This document shows, piece by piece, positions 1-6,785 of a DNA stretch of 10,725 nucleotides. Numbering within the stretch: position 1 is the stretch's first letter; every line of letters begins with the position of its first letter. Source of the stretch: Baffinella frigidus (lineage: Eukaryota; Cryptophyceae; Cryptomonadales; Baffinellaceae); NCBI GenBank assembly GCA_026770585.1, contig MU646814.1, positions 317,351-328,075 of the forward strand, read 5' to 3'. Under the pieces are notes generated by a model that ran no database searches, was not told where the DNA came from, and worked only from the letters and a program-made list of their open reading frames with translations. The translations under genes were made by a program, and so were the position numbers.

Positions 1-165
1 GCTGACCTAGGGTGGTTCCTCTTGTAAGGCCTTACCCCAACTTTACACCAACGACGAAATATCATTTTACTACACGATCCCGATCTAAGAAAAAATAATA
101 ATGACCTGGCGCCCCTCAAGGGTGGTTCCTCTTGTACCCCTTTGGGAAAAACCCCCTGCTGACCG
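1..165 (+). promoter_or_regulatory. 5' flank of the bHLH-PAS-like gene; promoter/5' UTR unresolved
   Basis: This is the sequence upstream of the first in-frame ATG at 166. A TGA at 160-162 lies in the same frame just before that ATG, so the reading frame does not extend further left. A stretch around 48-103 is A/T-rich compared with the GC-rich gene, which would suit a promoter or 5' UTR. No convincing TATA box or initiator can be assigned. The stretch contains the 18-bp direct repeat described separately. Placing the transcription start here is inference; a 5' UTR intron cannot be excluded. Confidence 0.35.
9..136 (+). repeat. 18-bp perfect direct repeat (9-26 and 119-136)
   Basis: AGGGTGGTTCCTCTTGTA occurs at 9-26 and again at 119-136, 110 bp apart. 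TGACCT also precedes both copies, directly at 3-8 for the first and 11 bp further away (102-107) for the second. The second copy ends 30 bp before the putative start codon. The sequence between the copies is A/T-rich. It may be a repeated promoter element, a small tandem duplication, or a duplicated intron boundary, since each copy begins with AG followed closely by GT. The sequence does not decide among these. Confidence 0.7.
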
Positions 166-1716
166 ATGTTCAATGCGGGGGCTGGCAGCGGGGCCTGGTC
201 GCAGGGGGCAAGTCATGTGCCGACAGCAGTGGGCGGACGCACGGACGGCAAGGAGGAGCTGGCGCGCAAGAGGAAAGAGATGGCACTGTGCAAGAAGAAA
301 GAGCGCGCGCACACCACCGCGTTGTGGGCGCGGCTGGAGTTGCTGGCTCCGAACGTCGATGAGAACAAGTCCAAGCCAGGGTTCAGGTCCAAGGCGTTGC
401 GCGGACGCGCGAAGGATGAGCTCGTGAAAGACGTAACGTACGCGGTGCGTCTGGCGCGGGGGCAGGTGGCGCCGGTTGCTTTGGAGCAAGCCTCCACCCC
501 TCAGGCGATGGCGCCGTGTGCGCTGCAGCAAGGCTACACCACGCAGGCGGGGGCAGGGCTGATCGCGATCGAGTTGAAGAGCGGCAAGATCGCGCACCAG
601 AGCCCGTCCTTCCAGGACCTCACAAGTTGGGTACCGGCGGAGGCGCGCGGCAACATCCGGATATCGCTGGAGTCTCGGGACGGCGACGCCTTCCACAGCT
701 TCTGCCAGTTGGTGGTGAGGGACGAAGGCGAGCCGTGCGGAGAGACCTTCCTCGACCGCGAAACAGTTGTGGGGCGGTCCATCACGGTGCGCTTCTTCAC
801 GCGCGCGCCAGGGCCGCCTGGTCTGCGAAATCCGGAGTGGCTGCTCATGGTGCGAGCAGTCAAGCTCACGCTGGTGGGGGTGCAGCCGCGGCAGCTTGCT
901 GGGGAATCGCCAGCTGCAGGCAGGGGGCTGCCGTTTTTCGGACAGGCGCGGGTTCCAGAGGCGATCGGAGTGTTCACGGCGGATCTGAGCGGAGGCATGC
1001 CGAAGCAGTGGGCGGTACAGGCGGCGCACATTCGCAATTTGCTGGACGCGGAGGTGGCGCCAGGCTCTTACGAAATGGATGTGGGAAACATGAAACCGTT
1101 GGAGCAAATCGCAATGATCTTCAACTTCGAGTTTTCGAAAGAGGGTGGGGCCGGCGCTAGCGTGTTCGTTCGTGCGGCAGCCCAGCTGGAGTACGCCGCC
1201 ACAAGCGCCCTCAACATCGCCCAACGCTCTGCCTCGTGGCTGACCAGCAAGGCACTGAGATTCACAGACCAATGGTCGATCACCCTCAATGACGACGACA
1301 CCGTGTCGATCTCATCCCTCTCCATCTTCCGACTTTTTGGAGGCTTGTCGACCAGCGTCTCGGTGGATTTTGTCGGTGGCAAGGTCGGATTCTCTCACGG
1401 AGGGCTGCAGTTCCTGTACTTCGTCGCTGACCCAGAGCAGCCTCTCGACGGCAAGCTGCGCGCCGTGATGTTCAGGATCGCTTCAACCAAGACCGCCGGA
1501 GAGTTCGATGTGCACCGTCCTCTCGTCATTCCCTGCACATGGGGCGGTGGGATTTGCGAGATCTACTGCAAGATGCTCTCACTGGACACGGTGGGAAAGA
1601 AGATGCCGTCGGTGGAAGATGTGTCAGAACTCCTCGAGAAGCTCAAGTTTTCTCCAGGGGGGGGGCACCTGAGCGACGGCAGCGCCTCAATCTGTGTTGG
1701 GCAATCTGATGTGTAG
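166..1716 (+). CDS. bHLH-PAS-like protein, candidate transcriptional regulator (516 aa)
   Basis: This is the only long GC-rich open frame in the window. The ATG at 166 is the first after an in-frame TGA at 160-162. A later in-frame ATG (residue 39, at 280) has a better Kozak-like context but would remove part of the basic segment. Residues 34-47 are basic (RKRK, then KKKER). Helix 1 is about 50-62 (ALWARLELLAP), the loop is long (63-81), and helix 2 is about 82-98 (AKDELVKDVTYAVRLAR). Aligned to bHLH proteins, K44, K45 and R47 fit conserved basic positions, but the E-box-reading glutamate appears replaced by lysine. Residues 129-240 look like a PAS fold: GLIAIEL, GKIAHQSPSFQDLTSWVP, a helix near 172-184, then SITVRFF and EWLLMVRAVKLTL strands. 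Residues 247-516 match no family I recognise. bHLH-PAS proteins are dimeric nuclear regulators in animals, and single-PAS forms such as RITMO1 occur in diatoms. A nuclear regulatory role here is inference. PAS is the firmer call, bHLH the weaker. A run of nine G at 1657-1665 makes the last 17 or so residues sensitive to indels. Confidence 0.72.
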   Translation: MFNAGAGSGAWSQGASHVPTAVGGRTDGKEELARKRKEMALCKKKERAHTTALWARLELLAPNVDENKSKPGFRSKALRGRAKDELVKDVTYAVRLARGQVAPVALEQASTPQAMAPCALQQGYTTQAGAGLIAIELKSGKIAHQSPSFQDLTSWVPAEARGNIRISLESRDGDAFHSFCQLVVRDEGEPCGETFLDRETVVGRSITVRFFTRAPGPPGLRNPEWLLMVRAVKLTLVGVQPRQLAGESPAAGRGLPFFGQARVPEAIGVFTADLSGGMPKQWAVQAAHIRNLLDAEVAPGSYEMDVGNMKPLEQIAMIFNFEFSKEGGAGASVFVRAAAQLEYAATSALNIAQRSASWLTSKALRFTDQWSITLNDDDTVSISSLSIFRLFGGLSTSVSVDFVGGKVGFSHGGLQFLYFVADPEQPLDGKLRAVMFRIASTKTAGEFDVHRPLVIPCTWGGGICEIYCKMLSLDTVGKKMPSVEDVSELLEKLKFSPGGGHLSDGSASICVGQSDV

Positions 1717-2204
1717 GCTAACCGTCCTCACAACAGGTAGCCAGGAGTGGCACGGGCGCCTCCTTGGGGATTCGGAGGGGGGTGGGCGAGGCATGCCGAG
1801 GTGCCGGGATGTTGCAGAATAAATACAACACAAGTGCCTGTCTCTTCCTGTCCGAGCTATCCAGCGTGTGTTTGGCCTGGGGTCACTTTTCGTGGTCCCC
1901 TTTTTTTGATGCATCGTCGCACGCTGCAGTCCCCTCTTACTAACACTGATTTGAGGAGAAGGGCTTCATGAAGTGGTGGGCGGGCCTTCATTCTCTTACA
2001 TGCGTGTAACCCTATGTGGTACTCAGGCTTCTGCCCTTCCGCCTCTCCCTGCATTGAGTCTGAGGTGTCCGCGGTTGCGCTGTGAGCTTGAAACAGTGCT
2101 GCCCCTCCCCTCTCATCTCTCACTTTGGCCGCAAGTCCCGGCCCTTGCAGCGTTTCCCAAGTCCAGTCAGCTTTTACTTGACAGGAACCTCCCACTCACA
2201 GCGT
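1717..2204. other. Non-repetitive 3' flank, no gene recognised
   Basis: Apart from the polyA hexamer, I see no supported gene here. Both strands contain short open frames, but their translations show no recognisable motifs and overlap one another. The segment is neither telomere-like nor microsatellite and is probably 3' flank or intergenic sequence. Confidence 0.5.
1818..1823 (+). terminator. AATAAA polyadenylation hexamer
   Basis: A canonical AATAAA lies 102 bp after the TAG stop (1714-1716) of the bHLH-PAS-like gene. It is followed by GT/T-rich sequence near 1865-1874 (GTGTGTTTGG), as expected of a cleavage and polyadenylation site. This supports a eukaryotic transcript ending near 1840. 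The hexamer alone is weak evidence, but spacing and downstream context agree. It also argues against a Chlamydomonas-type alga, where TGTAA is usual. Confidence 0.5.
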
Positions 2205-2333
2205 TCACGTTCGGGGCGTAGGCACAAACTTCACGCCAGGAAGAGGCGGGGGCATGCGGAGGAGGCGCGTGAGGCGGGGCTCGTTGGTCACGCCAACCTT
2301 CCACACCTCGTCCTTCGAGCGCATCCAGCTGAA
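2205..2333 (-). pseudogene. Short coding-like fragment, possible exon or gene remnant (minus strand)
   Basis: Read on the minus strand, the frame opens after TGA (2336-2334) and ends at TGA (2207-2205). An ATG at 2324-2322 would give 39 residues, including the segment EVWKVGVTNEPRLTRLLRMP followed by a proline-rich stretch. Codons strongly favour G or C at the third position, like the nearby gene and unlike the surrounding DNA. On the minus strand, TTCAG just precedes the coding-like part, so it could be a last exon with an acceptor near 2329. I do not recognise the peptide. It could be a terminal exon, a fragment of a dead gene, or chance. No partner exon was found upstream, where the tandem repeat begins. 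Confidence 0.25.
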
Positions 2334-2446
2334 TCAGAATACATGTTGCAAGGTTGCGTGTTTCTCTGGTCCCAAGGCCCGCACATTGCTTCAATGTGAA
2401 CCTCTCTCTCTCTCGCAAACAGAAAACGTATTAGTCGTTCAGCATA

Positions 2447-2572
2447 CCACGCCAGAGTCTTCGAAGGGGTTGCCAAAAGTCAATTTCCCCACAAGGGCAA
2501 TGGTTTTCAAAAGTCAAACGCGCACATATGTGCGCGGTTTCATATTTTTCCCCTTCCTCCACTCTGGCGTGG
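2447..2572. mobile_element. 126-bp MITE-like element, TA target duplication (Tc1/mariner type)
   Basis: The element begins CCACGCCAGAGT (2447-2458) and ends with its perfect reverse complement (2561-2572), giving 12-bp terminal inverted repeats. TA flanks both sides (2445-2446 and 2573-2574). The tandem paralogue keeps the unoccupied site, GGCATACGGTGC, with a single TA at 2803-2804. Subtracting the element plus one TA from unit A restores the same arrangement. TA duplication is the hallmark of Tc1/mariner-family transposition. The element is far too short to encode a transposase, so it would be non-autonomous (Stowaway-like). It contains an off-centre palindrome at 2519-2536. The family assignment rests on the TA alone. 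Confidence 0.8.
2519..2536. repeat. 18-bp perfect palindrome inside the MITE-like element
   Basis: CGCGCACATATGTGCGCG reads the same on both strands. Flanking AAA (2516-2518) and TTT (2538-2540) extend the pairing across a one-base bulge. It lies off the element's centre, so it is not simply the fold formed by the terminal repeats. It could extrude as a small cruciform or be a binding site for a dimeric protein; neither is shown. Confidence 0.75.
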
Positions 2573-2934
2573 TACGGTGCATTGCCTGGGGAAGATCCCT
2601 GGTCTTTCAGGGCCACGTCTCGAGGTGAAGAGTTTCCCGATAAAGGTTTATGGTGCGATTTAGACCGCATGCAAGCTGAGCTCCATCCGTCAGAGGCATG
2701 AACTACATGTTGCGAGGTTGCGCGTTTCTTTGGTCCCACGGCCCGCACATTGCTGCAATGTAAACCTCTCTCGTAAGCAGCAAAGGTGTGGGTCGTTTGG
2801 CATACGGTGCATTGCTTGGGTTAAATCCCTGGTGTTTCAGGGCCACGTCTCGAGTTGAGGAGTTTCCCGATAAAGCTGCAGCGTGCGATTCAGACCACAT
2901 GCATGCTGGATCTCAATGGCCAGAGGCATGAACT

Positions 2935-3104
2935 ATCCTCGAATCCGAGTCGTCGTTTGCCTGTGGCGAGTCCGCCTATACTACATGTCCGTTTTTTTTC
3001 GGTTGAGTACCGGTCTCGTGGAATAACAATAAGCAACGGCCTGTGCCAGCGTCCACGTCTACAGGCCGCAGGCTTCTCAACAAAAATGTCAGGGTTTGAC
3101 ATTT
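2935..3104. other. Unique junction segment with two hairpins before the telomere-like array
   Basis: This segment separates the tandem duplication from the telomere-like DNA. It holds two perfect inverted repeats. CGGCCTGT (3037-3044) pairs with 3061-3068, giving an 8-bp stem with a 16-base loop. AAATGTCA (3084-3091) pairs with TGACATTT (3097-3104), giving an 8-bp stem with a 5-base loop. The second hairpin sits exactly where telomere-like repeats begin. No T-run or other terminator feature follows. No gene is supported here. Confidence 0.6.
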
Positions 3105-3807
3105 AGTCATGAGGGTTTATGGTTTAGGGTTAGGGTCTAGGCTTTAGGCTTTGGGCTTTGGGGTTTAAATTAGGGTTGACGGTTTACGGTTTGCGGTTTA
3201 CGGTTTCAAGTCAAGAGATTAGGGTCTAGGCTTTAGAGTGAACTAGGGTTTTGGGTTTAGTGTTTAGGGTTGAGGTTTTGGGGTTTAAAATTCAGGATTT
3301 AACATTAAGATTTTAGGGTTGAGGGTGTAGGTTTTGGGGTTGAGGGTTGAGGGATGCGTGTTTTGGGTTTAGTGTTTAGGGTGTAGGGTTCAGGGTTTCG
3401 GGTTTATGGTTCATCGTTTAGGGTTCAGAGTTCAGGGTTCAGGGTTGAGGGTTTAGGGTTGAGGGTTCAGGGTTCAGGGTTGACGGTTAGGTGTTGAGGG
3501 TTGCTGGTTGAGGGTTTGGGATGTAGGGTTTGATGGTTTACGGTTTACGGTTTGCGGTTTACGGTTTCAAGTTGAGAGATGAGGGTCTAGGGTTCAAAGA
3601 GAACTAGGTTTTTGGGTTTGGTGTTCAGGGTAGAGGGCTTGTAATTTGACATTCAGGGTTCAACTTTAAAATTTTAGGGTCGAGTGTCTGGGTTTAGGGT
3701 CGAGGGTGGAGAGTTGCGTGTTTGGTATTTTTGGACCAGGGTTTAGGGTTTCGAGGATTGAGGGTTGAGGATTGAGGATTGAGGGTTGACGGTTGTGGGT
3801 TGAGAGT

Positions 3808-3810
<3 letters not shown>

Positions 3811-3866
<56 letters not shown>
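3811..3866 (+). repeat. Eight perfect GGGTTGA heptamers (block 1)
   Basis: Eight uninterrupted copies of GGGTTGA, the TTGAGGG variant of the telomere-type unit, lie within higher-order repeat copy 2. The surrounding units are degenerate, so this block was probably expanded or homogenised recently by slippage or unequal exchange. Confidence 0.9.
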
Positions 3867-3867
<1 letters not shown>

Positions 3868-4232
3868 GATTAAGGGTTGAGGGTTTAGGGTTAGGTTTTA
3901 AGGGTTAAGGGTTGAAGGTTCCGAAAGGGTTTAGGGTTCAGGGTTTGGGGTTGAAGCGAGGTTTTACGGTTGACGGTGTGCGATTTGCGGTTTTAAGTAA
4001 AAAGATTAGGGTGTATGGTTGAACGTTGATTGGGTTTTTGGGTATGGTGTTTAGTCTTGAGGGTTTGGGTTTTAGCGTTGAGGGTTTTGGGTTGCGTGTT
4101 TGGGGCTTTGGGTTTGGGTTGTAGGGTTGAGGGTTTCGGGTTTATGGTTTATGGTTTAGGATGTAGAGTTCAAGGTTGAGGGTTTAGGGTTGAGGGTTCA
4201 GGGTTGAGGGTTGACGGTTGTGGGTTGAGGAT

Positions 4233-4235
<3 letters not shown>

Positions 4236-4291
<56 letters not shown>
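4236..4291 (+). repeat. Eight perfect GGGTTGA heptamers (block 2)
   Basis: Eight uninterrupted GGGTTGA copies occupy the equivalent place in higher-order repeat copy 3, 425 bp after block 1. The equal copy number fits duplication of the whole higher-order unit after the block expanded. Confidence 0.9.
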
Positions 4292-4292
<1 letters not shown>

Positions 4293-4362
4293 GGTTCAGG
4301 GTTTGGATTAGGGTTTAGGGTCCATGGTTAGGAGTTGAGGGTTTGGAGATTAGGGTTGAGGG

Positions 4363-4393
4363 TCTCCCGCTCACGAGCGGCCGGTGCCCCCTA
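4363..4393. other. GC-rich non-telomeric interruption with a hairpin
   Basis: About 31 bp of unrelated GC-rich sequence break the array. It contains CCGCTC (4367-4372) paired with GAGCGG (4375-4380). No target-site duplication is apparent. It may be filler DNA from a repair event. Confidence 0.5.
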
Positions 4394-4704
4394 GGGTTTC
4401 GGGTTTCGGGTTTAGGGTTTGGGGTTGAGGGTTTGGGGTTGAGGAATCAGGGTTTAGGGTTTGGGGTTTAGAGTCTTGGGTTTAAGGTTTAGGATTCAGG
4501 GTTTAGTGTTTACGGTTTACGGTTTACGGTTTAAGGTTTAGAGTCTAGGGTTCAGGGTTCAGGGTTTAGAGTGTTGGGTTTGAGGTTCAGGGCTTAGTGT
4601 TCAAGGTGCATGGTTCAGAGTTTAGTGTTCAGGGTTCAGGGTCAGGGTTGAGGTTTCAGGTGTTGGGATTTTGGGTTGGGGGTATTGTTCAGTTTTTGGG
4701 GTTT

Positions 4705-4739
4705 GGGTTTTGGGTTTTGGGTTTTGGGTTTTGGGTTTT
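4705..4739 (+). repeat. Five perfect GGGTTTT heptamers
   Basis: Five tandem copies of GGGTTTT form another homogeneous variant block within otherwise degenerate heptamers. TTTTGGG differs from TTTAGGG by one base. Confidence 0.9.
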
Positions 4740-5294
4740 GGGCTGAGGTTTCAAGGGTCAGGGTTTGGGGCTTCGTGATTAGGGATTCAGGTTTGGGGTT
4801 GAGGGTTTAGGAATTGGGGTGGAGGGTTCAGGGGTCAGTGGTTCGAGTTTAGAGTTAAGGATTCAGGGGGTGAGGGTCGAGGGTGCAGCTTTTATGGTTT
4901 AGGGTTTCAGTTTTGGGATTGAGGAATCAAGTTTCAGGATTTACTGTTCAGGGTTCACGGTGCAGAGTTAAGGATTTAGGGTTTAGAGTTTAGGGTGCAG
5001 GGTTTAGGGTTTATGGTTTTGGTTGATCGGTTAGGGATGGGGTTTTGGATTTGGGGTTCACGGTTGATGGCTCAGTGTTTGGGGTTGACAGTGTTGGGTT
5101 CAGGGTTGAGGGATTGAGGTTTAGCGATTAGGAATTAGCGTTTCGGATTTAACGTTCAGGGGCAGTGTTTAGGGGTTGGTGCCTAGGGTTGAGAGTTTAG
5201 GGGTTTGGGTGTCAGAGTTTTGTGTTCAGGTTTTTGGTTCAAGGTTTAGGGATAAGGGCTTGTGTTTGGTTCAGGGTTCAAAGTTTAGGGTTTA

Positions 5295-5298
5295 GGGT

Positions 5299-5329
<31 letters not shown>
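5295..5329 (+). repeat. Five perfect GGGTTGA heptamers (block 3)
   Basis: This is a third homogeneous TTGAGGG block on the left array, outside the clear higher-order repeat. The same variant dominates the homogeneous blocks on this side. Confidence 0.9.
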
Positions 5330-5330
<1 letters not shown>

Positions 5331-5847
5331 GATTGATGATTTTGGGTTTGGTGTTTAGGATTTAGGGTTGAAGGTTTAGGGTTTTGGTTTCAGGGATTGG
5401 GTTTCAGGGTAACGGGTCTAGGGTTCAGGATCTTGGTTCATGATTTAAGGTTCAGGGTTGAGGGTTTATGGTTGAGAGTTCAGGGTCAAAGGTTCAGGGT
5501 TCAGGGTTTCGGCTTTAAGGTTGAAGGTTTCGGGTTCAGGGTTTAGGAATTAGGGTTTTGGTTTTAGGGTTGAAAGTTCAGGGTTGAGGTTTAGGGTTTG
5601 GGGTTTAAAGTTTAGGGGTTGGTCTTTTGGGTTTGGGTTCTAGGGTTTAGGGTTCAGGATTTAGGGTGTTGGGTTAAGGGTCCAGGGTTTAGGGTTTAGG
5701 GTTCAGGGTTTAGGGCTTATCTAGGGTGTAGGGTTCAGGGTCCGGCGTTCAGGGTTTTTGGTTGAGGGGTTAGGGTTCAGGGTTTGGGGTTTAGGGCTCA
5801 AGGTTTAGTGTTCAGGATTTAGGGGTGGGGTTGGGTTTAGGGTGTAT

Positions 5848-6228
5848 GAAACGCCCAACGTGAGGACTACCCTTTAGCAAAATCACCACATGACCGTCAC
5901 CCGCCGTCATACGAAAATTGCTCTAAGTTGAAAGCGACGAGAGACTTCCGAAGTTTCGACAGCTCGATCGCACCTTCAGGCAGTGCGCAGGGCCAAGTGC
6001 GAGGCATTGTACGTGGAATAGCTGGATCGGCTTGGGGCGGGGTCACTGGTACGTAGGTATGATGAGGGGGTGGTGCGAAAGATCCTGGAGCTGCAGCCGT
6101 CGTTGGGGCCACCAACACGCTGTGCAGTGTGTTGAAGGGTGTCGGGGGCGAATGATGACCATGTGTGTTGCGATCCAAACAACAAGTATTTCTCTCGGCA
6201 TCTGTCCCTGCACTCGACATGAGCTTTC
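5848..6228. other. Unique core between oppositely oriented telomere-like arrays
   Basis: Telomere-like heptamers stop near 5847 and resume in reverse orientation at about 6229. The intervening 380 bp have mixed composition and are not simple repeat. A minus-strand open frame spans most of it and is listed separately. No terminal inverted repeats, flanking duplication, tRNA or promoter could be seen. This is where a fusion or inversion breakpoint would lie. Confidence 0.6.
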
Positions 6229-6310
6229 CCGAACCCCCAAACCCCAAACCACAAACCCCAAATCCAAAACCAGGAACCATGCAAAACGAACCATGCATCA
6301 TGCTCCACAA
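5897..6310 (-). CDS. Doubtful minus-strand open frame, possible exon or remnant (137 aa)
   Basis: The frame could encode 137 residues. The N-terminal third is translated partly from C-rich telomere-like DNA (6229-6272), giving a GFG/GLGFG-rich stretch that is almost certainly not selected protein. The part from about residue 50 to the end lies in the unique core. It is proline-rich (APPPHHTYVPVTPPQADPAI) and ends EGAIELSKLRKSLVAFNLEQ plus a few residues. I recognise no domain. If anything real is here it would be an exon limited to about 5897-6160. A chance open frame is equally possible. Confidence 0.15.
   Translation of the reverse strand: MWSMMHGSFCMVPGFGFGVCGLGFGGSGKLMSSAGTDAERNTCCLDRNTHGHHSPPTPFNTLHSVLVAPTTAAAPGSFAPPPHHTYVPVTPPQADPAIPRTMPRTWPCALPEGAIELSKLRKSLVAFNLEQFSYDGG
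6229..6272 (-). repeat. Short C-rich telomere-like segment, first in reverse orientation
   Basis: CCCCAAACC-type units (AACCCCCAAACCCCAAACCA and following) are the complement of GGGTTTGG-like heptamers. This is the first point where the repeat runs opposite to the 3105-5847 array, so it marks the inner edge of the inverted half. Confidence 0.6.
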
Positions 6311-6358
6311 GCCATAAACCGGTCGCTTTCTCTCTTTCCATCTGCCTTGCTCTCCACA

Positions 6359-6690
6359 TGTCTCTTGTCTCTCTCTCTCTCTCTCTCTGTCTGTCTATCG
6401 ATCTATCTCTTTCTCTCTCACACACACACACACACACTTCCACTCTCTCTCTCCCTCTGCCACTCTCTCTGCGTTTCTCTCTTCCACTCTATGATTCTTT
6501 ATCTATCTATCTCTCTCTCTCACACACACACAAACACACACACACACAAACACACACACACTCCCACTCTCCCTCTCCCCCTTCCTCTTCCTCGTTCTGT
6601 CTTCCGCGCGCTCTCTCTCTGTCTGCCTCGCTGGCTCTCTCTCTCTCCCTGCCCCCCCCCTCCTCTCTCTCTTGCAGTCTCTGTTAAGCA
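6359..6690. repeat. Compound CT/CA/TATC microsatellite
   Basis: The segment consists of (CT)n, (CA)n, short TATC runs, CACAAACA-type repeats and a C run near 6652. It is compound simple sequence. Serine/leucine-rich and histidine/threonine-rich open frames across it on either strand are artefacts of the repeats. Confidence 0.95.
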
Positions 6691-6785
6691 ACCCTAAACC
6701 CTGGAACCTGACCCCTGAAACCTGAACCCTAAACTCTAAACGATAAACCTTACACCCAAATCCCTACAAACTAAAACCTACACCC
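6691..6785 (-). repeat. Degenerate CCCTAAA-type segment
   Basis: Units such as ACCCTAAAC, CCCTGAAAC and ACACCCAAAT show the reverse-oriented telomere-like sequence continuing right of the microsatellite. It is short and strongly degenerate. Confidence 0.8.

Larger units (their letters stand above)
2341..2934 (+). repeat. Two-copy tandem duplication (about 230-bp unit), first copy interrupted
   Basis: Unit A (2341-2704) and unit B (2705-2934) both begin ACATGTTGC and end GGCATGAACT. By eye they are about 90% identical over their first 68 bp and over the 71 bp from CGGTGCATTG to CCCGATAAAG, and less similar towards the end. Unit A is longer because it carries the 126-bp element at 2447-2572. 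With that and its target duplication removed, the units are about 236 and 230 bp. No coding capacity is evident. It is probably a local tandem duplication older than the element insertion. Confidence 0.85.
3181..4300 (+). repeat. Higher-order repeat inside the telomere-like array (three copies)
   Basis: A 31-bp segment beginning GGTTTACGGTTTGCGGTTTA is identical at 3181-3211 and 3542-3572, a period of 361 bp. A diverged third copy is anchored by AAGTAAAAAGATTAGG at 3995, against AAGTCAAGAGATTAGG at 3209. Later landmarks (the GCGTGTTT motif, then TTTCGGGTTTATGGTT) recur in the same order. Copies 2 and 3 are 425-426 bp apart. The extra length is roughly explained by an eight-copy TTGAGGG block present in both and absent from copy 1. 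The exact right end of copy 3 is uncertain. Confidence 0.75.
3105..5847 (+). repeat. Degenerate TTTAGGG-type telomere-like array, G-rich on + strand
   Basis: About 2.7 kb consist almost entirely of variants of the TTTAGGG heptamer (TTGAGGG, TTCAGGG, TTTTGGG, TTTACGG) with frequent single-base changes and small indels. True chromosome-end arrays are normally homogeneous, so this is an interstitial or subtelomeric derivative rather than a working telomere. The G-rich strand is + throughout. It contains local homogeneous blocks and a higher-order repeat, described separately, and has high potential for G-quadruplex formation. Open frames inside it are repeat artefacts. Confidence 0.92.

Noticed and set aside
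516-1160. Plus-strand 214-aa frame inside the main gene
   Set aside because: It is an out-of-frame shadow, rich in Ala, Gly and Arg with no motif order; the overlapping frame explains the region better.
85-1272. Long minus-strand open frame (395 aa) opposite the main gene
   Set aside because: It lies antisense to the bHLH-PAS-like gene, is arginine- and leucine-rich as expected from the reverse of GC-rich codons, and shows no domain. The plus-strand frame is longer and has recognisable motifs.
2254-2628. Plus-strand 124-aa open frame
   Set aside because: It runs through the tandem repeat and straight across the inserted MITE-like element, so it cannot be a conserved protein.
3105-5847. Possible CRISPR array or minisatellite with spacers
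   Set aside because: The repeats are degenerate 7-bp units with no constant repeat and unique spacer alternation.
6032-6697. 221-aa and 109-aa plus-strand frames rich in Leu-Ser and His-Thr
   Set aside because: They are translations of CT and CA microsatellites.
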